Positions 1 through 11,500 of a stretch of DNA of 64,000 nt are shown piece after piece (positions within the stretch are counted from its first letter, which is position 1; every line of letters begins with the position of its first letter). A program made the translations under genes and the position numbers. The stretch spans positions 96,681,489 to 96,745,488 of the forward strand of contig NC_044563.1 of NCBI RefSeq assembly GCF_007565055.1. Reading direction: 5' to 3'. The notes beneath the pieces are model-generated. The model worked only from the letters and a program-made list of their open reading frames with translations, was not told where the DNA came from and ran no database searches. This DNA is from Rhinopithecus roxellana. Taxonomy: Eukaryota; Chordata; Mammalia; Primates; Cercopithecidae.

Positions 1-39
1 TTCTTCTTTTAAAGACATTTGTTTTAATCATAGTTAATG

Positions 40-240
40 CTTATATAGCACCTATTCTTACGTGTGCCAAGCACTGTTCTAAGCACTTATACGTACTCAT
101 TTAACCCTTAAAACAACCCTAAGAAGTAGGTACTGTTTTACAGGTAAGGAAACTGAGGCCTGAAGAGATTAAAACAACAGGCCAAAGTTCTTACTGTTAG
201 AAAGTGGTGGAGTATGCTTTTTACCACAAACTCATTTCAT
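40..240 (+). repeat. MIR SINE
   Basis: Ancient tRNA-derived SINE. The core wording is recognisable: a 'GTGCCAAGCACTGTTCTAAGC' type segment, then 'ACAACCCTAAGAAGTAGGTA' and 'GGTAAGGAAACTGAGGC' in the usual order. The copy is diverged and its edges are approximate. Confidence 0.8.
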
Positions 241-410
241 ACCAAGCTAACTCTCGAGTACTGTACAGGTTAGAGAGATAAAATTCGAGTCAGCATGGGA
301 TTTCTACTCTTCAAGATGCTTGACAAAGAATACTAAAAACAGGTTTTAAAACACAGTGTTAGCGGGGCAGGGGAGTCAACAAAGACTCAAGGGAGATTTT
401 TTTTCTTTTT

Positions 411-682
411 ACTTTTTTTTTTTTTTTTTTTGAGACAGGGTCTCACTCTGTCTTGCTACAGCCAGGGCCTTCCAGGCTCAAGTGGTCCTCCCACCTCAAC
501 CTCCGGAGTAGCTGGAACTACAGGCACATGCCACCACACCTGGTTAATTTTACTATTTTTGTAGAGACAGGGTTTTGCCATGTTTCCCAGGCTGGTCTTG
601 AACTCCTGGGCTTAAGCAATCCACCTGCCTCAGCCTCCCAAATTGCTGAGATTGGAGGCATGAGCCACTATGCCCAGCTGAG
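411..682 (-). repeat. Alu SINE (old, J-like), antisense
   Basis: It starts with a long T run (the poly-A tail seen from the other strand) followed by GAGACAGGGTCTCACTCTGT, and runs to 'TGAGCCACTATGCCCAGCTG'. Heavy divergence suggests an AluJ-age copy. Chance open frames here are Alu shadows. Confidence 0.9.
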
Positions 683-689
683 AATATTT

Positions 690-1215
690 TAAACTTTGGG
701 GACAAGGAAAGATTCAAAGCTTCAGTCTTTTCAATAGTACCTTGCTCTAAAATTGAAATCTATGCAATAACCTTCAGGCTGGAATGATTACTAAGTGCTT
801 AAAAATAATTTAAGTATCTATATCTAAAAAGAAATTTTAAAAGGCCCAGGTCTTGCTTAATGGCTGCTCACTGTCTACTGCAATAAATCACTTTTCATGT
901 AATAAAATACCAACTGAGAGATAACTGGCCTCAGTGGTCACCCTATACATTGCTGAAACAGGAAAAAAAGTTACATAAATAACATAAATTCAGAAAGAAG
1001 TTTAGAGGTAATAAGAGGTGGGGAGAAATTAAAGAGAAAAGGAAAGAGAACAAGTGTGTCTGTCTAAGTACAGAGAGAGATCTACTACTGGATGCAATAA
1101 ATATCAGAGATGGCGTGTCTAAAAGCCAAAGGACAATCATCAGTGACCTTCAAGAACTTACTTAGGCAACACAGTACTCTCCCTTAGCAGGAGCAGAGTC
1201 TTAGAAGAAAAAAGA
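690..1215. other. AT-rich stretch with no recognised feature
   Basis: I see no gene, RNA gene or repeat family that I can name. The open frame on the minus strand near 943-1140 lacks any recognisable motif and is probably chance. Confidence 0.5.
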
Positions 1216-1216
1216 T

Positions 1217-1445
1217 AGCCTGGACAAGATAATGAGATCCCCTGTTTCTAAAAATAAAAATAAAATGTTTTTGATTAGCTGGACATGTTGGTGTTCACCT
1301 ACAGTCCTAGCCACTCCAGAGGACGAGGTGGGAGGATCCTTTGAGCCCAAGAGTTCAAGAATGCAGTAAGCTGTAATCACACCACTGCGCTCCAGTCTGG
1401 GTGAGACAGTGAGAAACTGTCTCTAAAAATAAGAAAAAGAAAAAA
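1217..1445 (+). repeat. Alu SINE fragment, 5'-truncated, old
   Basis: It begins inside the left monomer ('AGCCTGGACAAGATAATGAG'), continues through a right monomer ('CACTGCGCTCCAGTCTGGGT') and ends in an A-rich tail. Diverged and probably J-like. Confidence 0.8.
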
Positions 1446-1547
1446 GATAATGAGTCATCAAATAGAAATGAATTATCTAACTGGTCCAAAGGAAAGATAA
1501 TTTCAGAATTTCTTTATGTGAATGTGAAGCTCACAGAAGCATGGACA

Positions 1548-1747
1548 GTCCCTACTTTGCATCATACCATGATAACTGAAACTAGTGCATAGTGCAGCCA
1601 TGTCCCCACTTTGCATGATTCTGTAATAACTGAAATCAAACCATGACATGAGAATTGTGTCAAGTTGGGATCAGAGCTATACAAAGTGAGGACAGGGTTA
1701 TGATGTACAAGACTTTCAGTTAACACCATGCCATGCAAAGCAACGAC
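1548..1747. repeat. About 200-bp imperfect palindrome, possible decayed inverted-repeat element
   Basis: A motif of the form 'CTTTGCAT...TAACTGAAA' occurs at 1548-1582 and again at 1602-1637 on the plus strand. Its reverse complement occurs at 1712-1747, and a partial inverted copy lies at about 1679-1693. The outer pair (1548-1582 with 1712-1747) and the inner pair (1601-1627 with 1668-1695) face each other, so the block could fold as a long imperfect hairpin. It could be a decayed DNA transposon or a MITE-like element. I cannot name the family. Confidence 0.5.
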
Positions 1748-1924
1748 TGCCTTAATAACCACACCTGCTGAAATTCAACACCGCATAATAATATGTTCAG
1801 TACCTTATTATCCCTATTGTCCAAGCTCCTTATTATCTGGTCTGTAGATTACCTGGGGAAAATCTCTTAGCTTAACTTGCATGTTACAGGGAGCTGCATT
1901 TATATGGCAGAAATACCATAGAAA

Positions 1925-2080
1925 TTCAAGGCAGGATATCTAGGTTTAGATTTGGTTCTGCCACTTAATGGCTATGTAAACTTGGGCATGTCATTTTTCC
2001 TTTCTAAATCTTAAGTTCCTTTTCTATAAAACTAAAATAATGACATCTACCTCCCAGAGCTGTTGTGTAGATTAAATAAT
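1925..2080 (-). repeat. MIR SINE, antisense
   Basis: Reverse-oriented MIR wording: 'GTTCTGCCACTTAATGGCTA', then a 'TGGGCATGTCATTTTTCC' type segment, then 'ACCTCCCAGAGCTGTTGTGT'. Divergence is high, as expected for MIR. Confidence 0.7.
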
Positions 2081-2084
2081 AAAA

Positions 2085-2205
2085 TAACAATCACTAATGT
2101 TTAATGAAAGCTTACAACATATCAAGTACTCTTCCAAGTGTATTAGCTTAACAAAACCTCTCAAAAATTATTATATAGGTACTATTATTATCATCATCTT
2201 ATGAA
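2085..2205 (+). repeat. MIR SINE fragment
   Basis: A MIR-like series: 'CAAGTACTCTTCCAAGTGTA', then a TATTATATAGGTACTATTATTATC segment. It lies directly after an antisense MIR, so the two are separate insertions. Confidence 0.5.
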
Positions 2206-3435
2206 AGCATCTATGTCTATATGTGGTAACTGCTCAATATATGTTTGGTGATATGCATCCAGTTCATTAACCAATATTATCTCCATCCATAGAAATAGAC
2301 ACTGAAAAGAAAGTGAGAAAATCAGAAATCTGTTCATTTATTAAATGCTTCAAAAAATTGATGTAAGAAGAGAACTAAGTTGTTAATGAAAATTGGGTTT
2401 TTTTAATTCCTAGAGATTCCTTTATCCTCCTTCTCTTGAGTGCTAGTTGCACTCTAAGATTCTGGAAGAGGTTAACTAACAGACTTCAAAGACAGCCAAC
2501 TCTGTTGGTGACAGAAACCATACTCAAAAAACCTGGCACTGGCCACTACTGCCAGTCCAGCCAAACACACGCAATGAATTGATGGCTGTGTCCCAATGCC
2601 CTGCCTATTTCATCCAGCCCAACCTCCTTCACAGGCACAACCCTCCAGATGCTAATACTTCCTTCCTTTCTAAAGTTCTCATTAGACACTTTGAGTTAGA
2701 AAGCAAGAGCACTCTCCAGGAGCACACTATGGAAATACACTCTATGAAAAGCTGTATGGAAAAGTGAAGGGAAGCAGCTAGAAATGGTGTATCATTTTTG
2801 CTCATGAGTCTACTAGCATGAATTCATATATTAAATTAAATTCCTAGCATTTGTCACTTTAGAAGGCACAGTGGACATGGTGCTTGAAAGTTCTATATTA
2901 AGGGGAAGCACAGAACACTATCCCAGATGGGTATCAGCAGGGTGTCAGAGCTCAGACCTCTTTGGAGATCATCAAACTTCCCAGTCACCAATGAAAGAAT
3001 TAATTCCTAGAGAGAAGTGATTTAGCCAAAGTCACCCAAAGTTTACTGGTAGAGCTGAAACTCCCAAACTGGACTTTTACTGCTATACCAGATTGCCCAG
3101 GAAATATACCAATGAGTTAGAGAAAAGAAGAAAAGAGAGTACTGATAATAATGCTTGCCTACAGCCATCCCTAACTGCTGTCTTACTGCGCTTTCCCAGC
3201 TTCTGCCCTGATTTTATCTAAATCCAAGGAAGGCTGGGTGCAGAAACAACAAAGAGCCCCAGACACTCAGGAGAGTAGTAATTCTCCACTTGACCCCCTC
3301 TCCTGAACATGATAAATACACTTAACTATGGAACTTTACTGACCCCCTCACACCAACAAAATGACTCAAACTACTTTGCCTTAAAGAATAAAAGATGGGT
3401 TAAATCTGCTTCCTCTCTCATATTAAAAATGTCAC
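2206..3435. other. Unannotated AT-rich DNA with one weak MIR-like fragment
   Basis: Mostly unrecognised. The stretch 2945-3100 ('TGATTTAGCCAAAGTCACCC' followed by 'GGTAGAGCTGAAACTCCCAA') resembles the second half of a MIR on the plus strand. The open frame at 2579-2767 has no family features that I recognise. Confidence 0.4.
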
Positions 3436-3439
3436 ACTA

Positions 3440-3738
3440 GGCCAGGCACCATGGCTTAAGCCTATAATCCCAGCATTTTGGGAGGCTGAAGCAGGAGGAT
3501 TACTTGAGGTCAGGAGTTCAACACCAGCCTGGGCATCATAGCAAGACACTGTCTCTTTTTTAAAAATTAAAAAATTAGCACAGCATTGGTGGCCTATAAT
3601 CCCAGCACTTTGGGAGGCTGAGGCAGGAGGATCACTTGAGCCCAGGAGTTTGAGGCTGAGTGAGCTATGATCGAGCCACTGCATTCCAGCCTTGGTGACA
3701 GAGTGAGACCAATTCCCTCCCAAGAAAAAAAAAAAAAT
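3440..3738 (+). repeat. Alu SINE (J-like)
   Basis: Full dimer on the plus strand from 'GGCCAGGCACCATGGCTTAA' to an A tail. The left and right monomers are joined by an A-rich linker near 3560-3575. It is diverged and consistent with AluJ. Confidence 0.9.
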
Positions 3739-6625
3739 ACCATACTACTGCTTCCTGAACCTCAACACTGATCAATCTGTAGTTCCACTTCCTGTCCCAG
3801 GTTTCCAGTTATGGCTACATTCTTCAGAGGGACTCTGTCCCAGAAGAGTGTCATCTGGAGACCATGCATCTCCTCCTTGACTCACCATGCCCTCACCTCT
3901 CTTTCCCACTCTTTTCTATTTCAGTAGTCTCCAAAGCGCGTACGTACATCCTAGGAGTATACTACATAAATATACTGTGGTATATTTATTTATTTTAAAT
4001 GTAAGAAAAACTAATGCTTACCTAGATTTAAATACAGATTGACAGATTGAGTCTATATGTCTTAATGTGCAACACCCAATATCAGAAGTATCCTGGGTAA
4101 AGAAGAATGGTTGTAAATAATTTAATCTAGTTGTTGACTACATTAACCCTGAACAAATGTCCAAGTGGTTTAAAATGATTCTTCCAAAAAAACTATAGCT
4201 TAAGGATAATATTAATAATGTAGGCCTTAATGATAACAAGACTGTGACCAAGCTGACATTTGTACTAGTAGTAGTAGCTCAATAGCAGGCACATTACAGG
4301 ACAGAAACAATGATGATCCATGCATATCTCACAAAAAATAGGCCAAAATTTGTTTTATCATCAAGAATACAATTTGAGATAGAGATTTATATCTAGTATC
4401 ATTAACAGTATACTTTGCCCTATTGTACTTTCAGATGTTAAACAATATGAACCCTTTACAATCAGCAAGACATTTAAATACTAAGCACATCGATATAAAT
4501 GTATATTGCTGCAATTTTTCCAACAATGTTTAAAATCATACAATGCTCAATCAGTACTTTACAAAATTTCACCAAACATAAAGTTAAATGTTTTGAAACC
4601 TCTTTGAAGTTCTTTTATAAAAGATAAAAAGCTGCATGCTATCAGAAGAGCACTTGTTCTTCCTGCTGCTATAAAAAAAAGGTTAAAATAATACACAAAA
4701 AATAACATGACAACAAACTTAAATTCATTCCCTTAACTAAAAATCAGTGCTGTGTAATGCAAAACTCTGGAGTCACCATTTACCTAGAATGCAGTGTGAA
4801 TGATGTCTTCTGGCATTGTATAGTTGGTACTGCCAAAATGTTGAAAGACATAGAAAACTTGGCTGCAGATTTGCCAAAAGAAATGTCATGTAGGATGCTT
4901 GCTTTTCAGATGAATGAATGTACATATTTCTCAACACGCCTCAGTTTATATTTGATACGCAAAGTGCTAATTTTTAGTGAGCCATTTAAATATGTACCAG
5001 GAAAGATACCATCTCAACAATAACTTCCTTTTTTAAGAAAAAATAATTTTTTAGGAAAACTAAGGAAGTGAACCCACTGGTGAAGTGGTTGTCCTGAGCA
5101 TTTTGCTAAGGGTGCGCTCTATTCAAAATGTGGCAACCACTATTCTGTCAGAAGTTCTCCCAAACAAACCTTAATATTGTCTTGCCAGAGGAATTCTTCC
5201 AGACTTAACCTTACCAGCAATATTCTCCAGCTGCATTTAGGCTATCTAGAATGCTTAAGATCTCCATTTCCTCTCCATGAATATCCCAAGTTATGACCGT
5301 TCGACCTCAGGTACTGAAAATGTTTCCTACATTCACTCCAATCAATCAGGGAAGATACCAGCTATAGGTTACTACATGATAACACTGAAACAAGCATTTT
5401 ATTAATTATCAAAGGTATTTACTTTTAAGATGCACTAGTAATATACATATTACTTAAATACATATATTAAATAGACAGCTCATTTGGGACAAGTTAGAAT
5501 GACCAGATAGTTTAACACCTTCCTTACTAAATTTAATAAAATCATATCTGTGTTTTAAATTATCTCATATATAAACTTGTTAAATGAGCAAAATTAATAA
5601 CTATATAAGCACAGCCTCATAAAATGTAAAGAACATTAATATAAATGTCCTATTTTATTGGCATTTAAATTGCCAATAAACTAGGTATATACAAATCAGA
5701 AAAGAAACTAGCATATATACAAATCAAAAAAGAAGAACAGCCCAAAGATGTGAAAGTAGTACTAAGGAAATGCAAAAGAATGTGGCAAGGCTAATGGAAA
5801 TCCTCTCTACAAGAGTTCCTCTTCATTCTAGGACTCAGAGAATCCCTGCAACACTATCAGCTCATTGAAATAAAAACAAAACAAAACAGCTAAGCATAAG
5901 AGAAAAAAAATAAGGTGCCTTGAGCAAGAATCTTAAGAAAAATCTGAGACCAGCTATGGCTCTCAGTAATGAAATAATAAATACTGGAGTTATCAGCAAG
6001 CAATTTTAAAATAAATAAGTTAAAGAAATAAAAGATAAGCATAAAGCACATATAGATATTTCTATATCTGTCTATAAAGATTACATCACCAATTTGAAAA
6101 AAATCATTTGAACACACAGAAATGAAAAATTAAATTAAATTAAAACTTCAAGGGATAGGTTTAAAGCACATTAAATAGAGCTGATAAGAACAAGTGACAA
6201 GGAGTCAAGGAAATAGGGGAGTGCCAGCCATCTTACCAACATCCTTCTTTACTCAGGGTGAGCCATGACAAATGAGTAATGGAATACTCTTTATAAACAG
6301 GGATAGATTTTGAGGGTCACAGATGATGATGGTCAGCTTTGAACACAGTATAAAAGTAAAGACACCAAGGCCATGGATTTCTATATTGTGTCTTTGGCCT
6401 TCATCATCTTTAAAATGAGTAAGTATTCCTGCTTATATAAATGATGGGAAGAACGTGAAACAAATCAAAATCCACCTTTAGAAAAAAAAAAAAATCAGAA
6501 TGCTCACCATATACCTTAGAAGTTTCTTCTCAAGTATTTAATTATACCATTTTCTTTCAATATGAAAATGAATGCAAAGGGCACAAAATGATATTTTTGT
6601 ACTGTAATCAGACTTTCATAGAAAA
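3739..6625. other. AT-rich DNA with no recognised gene or repeat
   Basis: No repeat family or RNA gene is recognised across about 2.9 kb. It contains a short perfect hairpin (listed separately) and an 88-codon plus-strand open frame at 4757-5023 without recognisable motifs, which I treat as probably chance. Confidence 0.5.
5654..5680. repeat. Perfect 10-bp inverted repeat with 7-nt AT loop
   Basis: TTTATTGGCA at 5654-5663 is the exact reverse complement of TGCCAATAAA at 5671-5680. The loop TTTAAAT between them can itself pair almost completely. It resembles an NFI-type TTGGC/GCCAA dyad, but the spacing is 9 rather than the usual 5. No function is assigned. Confidence 0.6.
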
Positions 6626-6629
6626 ATAA

Positions 6630-6845
6630 CAACCAAGCACTTATTATGAACCAAACAAGGTACCAAGTGTTTTACGCACATCATCTCCTCAACCCTCACA
6701 ATATCCTAGGAAGAAGGCATTAATATTCTCATTTAACACTTAAGGAAATAGATTCAGAGAGAACAAATAAATTGTAAATGGTAGAACAAAATTTGATCCC
6801 GGGTGTGCTGATTCAAAAGCCCAAGCTCTTAACACCTAAAACAGT
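6630..6845 (+). repeat. MIR SINE
   Basis: MIR-like order of words: 'AAGCACTTATTATGAACCAA', then 'CACATCATCTCCTCAACCCT', then 'AAGGAAATAGATTCAGAGAG', and finally 'AAAGCCCAAGCTCTTAAC' near the 3' side. Confidence 0.7.
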
Positions 6846-7150
6846 ATTGTTTTATACAAATAAATTCAGAATTAAAAAAGAAAAAATTCATGTACAATAT
6901 AAAGGAGTATACTTTTTATATACTCTCTATTTACATGGCTCCTGATAACATTGACGAGCTTTCCATGTGGACATAACAAGGAAATCAAACACAAAACTTC
7001 ACAACTAAGACACAGCTAACTATGAATGGTTTGGAAAACGGCCCAAGGTGTCATAATTAAAAGTCAGGCTGTTTCTCATTGTTTCCCTGTCATGCTTAAC
7101 ATAAGAATATGAGTCTCTAAGTTCACTAGTCCTACCCAACACAGGTTGTT

Positions 7151-7183
<33 letters not shown>
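7151..7183. repeat. (TA)n microsatellite
   Basis: An alternating TA run of about 33 bases, with one CA interruption near its start. Such tracts are usually polymorphic in length. Confidence 0.85.
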
Positions 7184-7510
7184 GAATATTTATACCTCAG
7201 AGAAGATACGCCTGTTGCAAAATGCCATACACAAAAGTCAAAAGTATTCAGTGTACATGAGCCCACATTAGCATAACTGTAAAATTACACAAACCTATAC
7301 AAAAACTACAAGTGGACGCATTCTCTGGACTTATTGTTATCTGTAAACATTTAAAGAATCTGATATCAAAAAGCTGACAATCTATTTAAAAATGCCGTTA
7401 GGGGTTCCAAGGTTAAAATCCTTTTTTAAACCTCAATATATCTAATATATCTATTTCAATTGTGCATCGTTATAGTAGGAAAAGACTACAGCTAAGAAAT
7501 TTTAAAACAG

Positions 7511-7803
7511 GCCGGGCGCGGTGGCTCAAGCCTGTAATCCCAGCACTTTGGGAGGCCGAGACGGGCGGATCACGAGGTCAGGAGATCGAGACCATCCTGG
7601 CTAACACGGTGAAACCCCGTCTCTACTAAAAAATACAAAAAACTAGCCGGGCGACAAGGCGGGCGCCTGTAGTCCCAGCTACTTGGGAGGCTGAGGCAGG
7701 AGAATGGCGTAAACCCAGGAGGCGGAGCTTGCAGTGAGCTGAGATCCGGCCACTGCACTCCAGCCTGGGCAGCAGAGCGAGACTCCGTCTCAAAAAAAAA
7801 AAG
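7511..7803 (+). repeat. Young AluY of the Old World monkey (AluYR-like) type
   Basis: Near-consensus full-length Alu starting GCCGGGCGCGGTGGCTCAAG. It has the junction 'AAAAACTAGCCGGGCG' and 'GAGCTGAGATCCGGCCACTG', variants I associate with cercopithecid AluYR elements rather than with human AluY. It is flanked by a target-site duplication AAGAAATTTTAAAACA (the copy before the element and the copy after the A tail). Low divergence and an intact duplication show recent insertion. Confidence 0.9.
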
Positions 7804-7974
7804 AAATTTTAAAACAATAAAATTTTCCTTCCTTATATATTTAAGTCTCCAGAGTCAAGGGTAAAAAATGTTCCTTAGATTCAATTGATTAATATGCTGT
7901 TTTCCAAGTTATTTAAAGTTTGTTCAGCTGCTATATTATTTCCATTTTTATTTTCTTTTTGGTTTTTGCTTTTT

Positions 7975-8273
7975 TCTTTTTTGAGACGGAGTCTCGCTGT
8001 GTCTCTGTGTCTCCCAGGCTGTAGTGCAGTGGCGTGATCTCTGCTCACTGCAAGCTCCTCCTCCCGGGTTCACGCCATTCTCCTGTCTCAGCCTCCCGAA
8101 TAGCTGGGACTACAGCCCCCGCCACCACGCCGGGCTAATTTTTTGTATTTTTTAGTAGAGACGGGGTTTCACCGCCTTAGCGAGGATGATCTCGATCTCC
8201 TGACCTCATGATCTGCCCGCCTCGGCCACCCAAAGTGCTGGGATTACAGGCGTGAGCCACCGTGCCCAGCCTG
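7975..8273 (-). repeat. Alu SINE (Y or late S), antisense
   Basis: Begins with a T-rich tail and GAGACGGAGTCTCGCTGTGT and ends 'GTGAGCCACCGTGCCCAGCC'. Moderately low divergence. It lies 170 bases from the plus-strand AluYR, so the two form an inverted Alu pair. Confidence 0.9.
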
Positions 8274-8774
8274 GTTTTGGGTTCTTATTAAGGAACTTAA
8301 CTGAAAACCTTAAAGGAAGACGTTCTTTAAATATGATGCTTTTAGCATCATAACTAATTTAATATGACTAAGAGGATGTTTTTAAACTGTTTTCTATAAC
8401 TTTCACATACTTTTCCCCCTCATTTACTAAATTTCAGAACCTTTCTTTTTAATCTAGAGATTTCATCATTTTTTTTTTATGCCATTACCAACAATGCAAG
8501 TCTCCAGGATGCCAAAGCGGTGGTGAGGAAAATAGGTTAAAGCCATTGTAGACCACGGCCATAGCTCCTCTAGCCTATGAGACCACCAATTCCTTTTCAG
8601 AAAGTGATTATGTCGCAGTCATATAAGCCGCAAAACTCAGTAAGTGTGTTTAACTTGGAGAAACAAGTTATTAAACACCAGAGAGCTTCCAAACTAGAAA
8701 TATAAAAGGCCTGCTGGCTCAGAGAAAAGGCATTCAGAAGTTATTAGAAAACATGAGTTTCCAGATTACAAAAT

Positions 8775-9073
8775 TAGGTGGGCATGATGGTTCCTAATTC
8801 CAAAGCGATAATCTATCATTTTGGAAGGCCAAGGCAGGAGGAGCACTTGAGGCCAGAAGTTCAAGACTAGCCTGGTGAGATACCACCTCTACCAAAAAAA
8901 AAAAAAAAAAATTAGCCAGGTATGGTGATGGGCTTCTGTAGTCGCAGCTACTCAGGAGGCTGAGGCAAGAAAATTGCTTAAGGCCAGGAATGGCTTCAAT
9001 GAACCATGATTGCACCACTGTATTCCAGCCTAGACAACAGAGCAAGACCCCATCTCTTAAAAACAGAAACAAA
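8775..9073 (+). repeat. Alu SINE (old, J-like)
   Basis: Diverged dimer with a long A linker near 8895-8912 and the right-monomer wording 'GCACCACTGTATTCCAGCCT'. Frames overlapping it are Alu shadows. Confidence 0.85.
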
Positions 9074-9789
9074 AAGATTGAAAAAACAAAAACCTAATAA
9101 GTGGATTTATCATCCCTATTGGAAGGTTATCAGGAGTAAAGAGAGTTTACTGCTGCTACTGCTGCTTCTGCCACTACTACTATTCATCATTATCATTGTA
9201 TAATTATAATTTGTATTTCTTCCAAAAACCTCAAATAACCACTCTGAGGATTAATTTATTTTCACATTATCTCTCAATAAAAAAGAAGTTACGATATATG
9301 CCCACTTTGCCATTAGAAAAACTTAATTATAAATATGAGGTACCTAAAGAGCTGCATCACATAAGCAAAACAGAAATAACACCTAGATCTAAAAGCTTTC
9401 AGACACAGCTCTTTCTTTAAGATCTTGCTTGTCCATTTTCTAAAAGTGTATTACAGTGTAAGATACAAGATTTTATCACAGCCCTGATCATCAGTTCATA
9501 TATTAATAAGCCACTTACTGTAATTTTCATACCTAGTTGACGTATTTGAAGGAAAGTAATAATTTGAAAGATTCCTCTGTACCTTAAAACGCACTCACAA
9601 TGTTCCTGACCACAAAACTGAGCTAAGAAAGAGAAGTGCAGTAGCTAAGCTGCTGGCTTATGTCCATATCACATTCATGACAGACACAGCCTTTCTAGGA
9701 ATCACAAAGAAACATGTCCATGACATTTCAGTGTCAGATCTACAGAAAAGCTAGTTATACTGTCAAATGTTCCCCCATGTTCAGTTCTC

Positions 9790-9960
9790 TTTAGGATGTT
9801 ACCTAAAGCCAATTCCTCATCATCCTTTAAATCACAGATCAAAGGCCATCTCCTACTAGAAGCTTTCCCTGACATAGGTACTTCTGCCATGATAGTAATT
9901 AGCAAGCACACTGTACAGAATCACCTATATCTATACCTCTTCATTAGTACCATGCATTTT
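9790..9960 (+). repeat. L2-like LINE fragment
   Basis: 'ATCAAAGGCCATCTCCTACT' followed by 'GAAGCTTTCCCTGACATAGG' resembles the conserved 3' part of L2, where a 'cttccctgacc' segment is typical. It is short and very diverged. Confidence 0.4.
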
Positions 9961-10564
9961 CATCTTTGAAATTATGTAATCAAGTTCTTCTCAACCTTTT
10001 CACCATCAAGGATTCTTTTATTAATGAACCTCATATTTTGAAAGAGTGTTTTCTATCAAACTTGCCACACTTATTGTTACATAATTTTCTAATTTGTATT
10101 AATCAAAGACATATAGAACTGATATTTAATGCTTCTGATCAGCATGATATTATTCTTTTCCATTGGTGTATGGGAAATGCAGCAATAATTTGGCTCTGGA
10201 AGTAAGTATGAAAATACAATAAATGAGCACTGACATTACCTCAAAAGAGATTGGGAAATAAGAGGGCCAAAACAGCCAGTTCTAACTTATGACATACAAG
10301 CTTTGTTCGAAGTAAATAATATCCTGAAGCAAAACCCAATTGAAACATTGATTCATATCAAGTAGAAAATTAGTATGGCTGGTAAGTTTATCTACTCCAC
10401 ATACCTTTTATTGAGTGAGGCAATGAATATGAAAGCACTTTAAAGCCTGACGAGTACTATAAATACAAGAGAAAATAAGAGGCTTTCTCATGCCATGGTT
10501 CTTGTACTGATCATATAACTATTGTCAATTTATCCTAACACAGTTATCCAAAACTGTTCTACTC

Positions 10565-10740
10565 ACTTATATGTATATATATGTGTATATATATAGTATC
10601 TTCAAACTTAATCTTTCTAACAAACCATGGAATAAATTATATCACCATCCCCATTTTTAAAATTAGAAAATTGAGATTTGTAGAGGTTGCATTACTTTTC
10701 CAAGGTCACACAACTAGTTTAGCAAATAAAACAAAAGAAA
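10565..10740 (+). repeat. TA/TG microsatellite followed by a MIR-like fragment
   Basis: 10568-10597 is a short TATA/TGTA simple repeat. From about 10,600 the wording 'CACCATCCCCATTTTTAAAA' and 'TTTTCCAAGGTCACACAACT' matches the second half of a MIR on the plus strand. Confidence 0.55.
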
Positions 10741-11174
10741 ATCTTCCAAAAATCAAAATTGGAAGTTTAATTTTGCTCTTCACACATATAGGTCTATCAT
10801 TCAAGTGAAGAAGAATGTCTGCTTTCATTTTTTCTTAAAATGAAAGCAAGAGAAAACAGATTGAGATGGGTATATTTGACACAAAGAAATCTCTGCTGTT
10901 AATCATTGATATATATAACCAAAGATTATAAAATCCCCTTTTGGCAGGCTTTCAAAATAAAGAGAACTTCTTAACTGATTAGAATGGAGAAAGAATGATC
11001 AATACTATATGGCAATGACAAATGAAATGACCTTTCAAACTCTCTTCTAGGCCTTAGAATTGTAGTTTTATCAAATTTGAGAAGTTGAACATGTAAACTC
11101 TACATTTAGTCATTACTCTATCCTAAATCTTCCAGACCATAGATTAATTCTCCTTTCAAGGAAAGAAAGTTAAG

Positions 11175-11300
11175 AACCTATATTGCTATTTCTATTTTAC
11201 ATAAGAGGAAAAGAAGCAAGTTATGTAACTTCCCAAAGATTACATAGCAATTATGTAGTAAAGCTGGAATGGGAAGCCAGATCCAGATAATTGTAAGTGT
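11175..11300 (+). repeat. MIR SINE fragment
   Basis: A 'CTATTTTACATAAGAGGAAA' segment and then a 'GTAACTTCCCAAAGATTACA' type segment correspond to the 3' half of MIR. Confidence 0.55.
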
Positions 11301-11314
11301 AGAACCACTTCAAC

Positions 11315-11500
11315 CATAACAAATAGCATGTATTAAATGTTTATTTTATACCAATCCCTCGGCTTAGTGCTTTAATTAGTTTATCTCATTTAATCCTCAA
11401 AACAACCCTATGATGTAGATATTATTATTATTATTCCCATTTTATAGATAAGGAAACTGAGGCTTAGAGATTATACCATGGATATATGGGGAGGAGAGGA
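11315..11500 (+). repeat. MIR SINE
   Basis: Clear MIR order: 'CTCATTTAATCCTCAAAACA', then 'CCCTATGATGTAGATATTAT', then 'TAAGGAAACTGAGGCTTAGA'. It lies directly after another MIR fragment in the same orientation. Confidence 0.8.

Noticed and set aside
4757..5023. 88-codon plus-strand frame with mixed amino-acid composition
   Set aside because: It looks more protein-like than its neighbours but has no motif that I recognise, no splice or promoter context, and a length possible by chance. Orthologue comparison would be needed to revive it.
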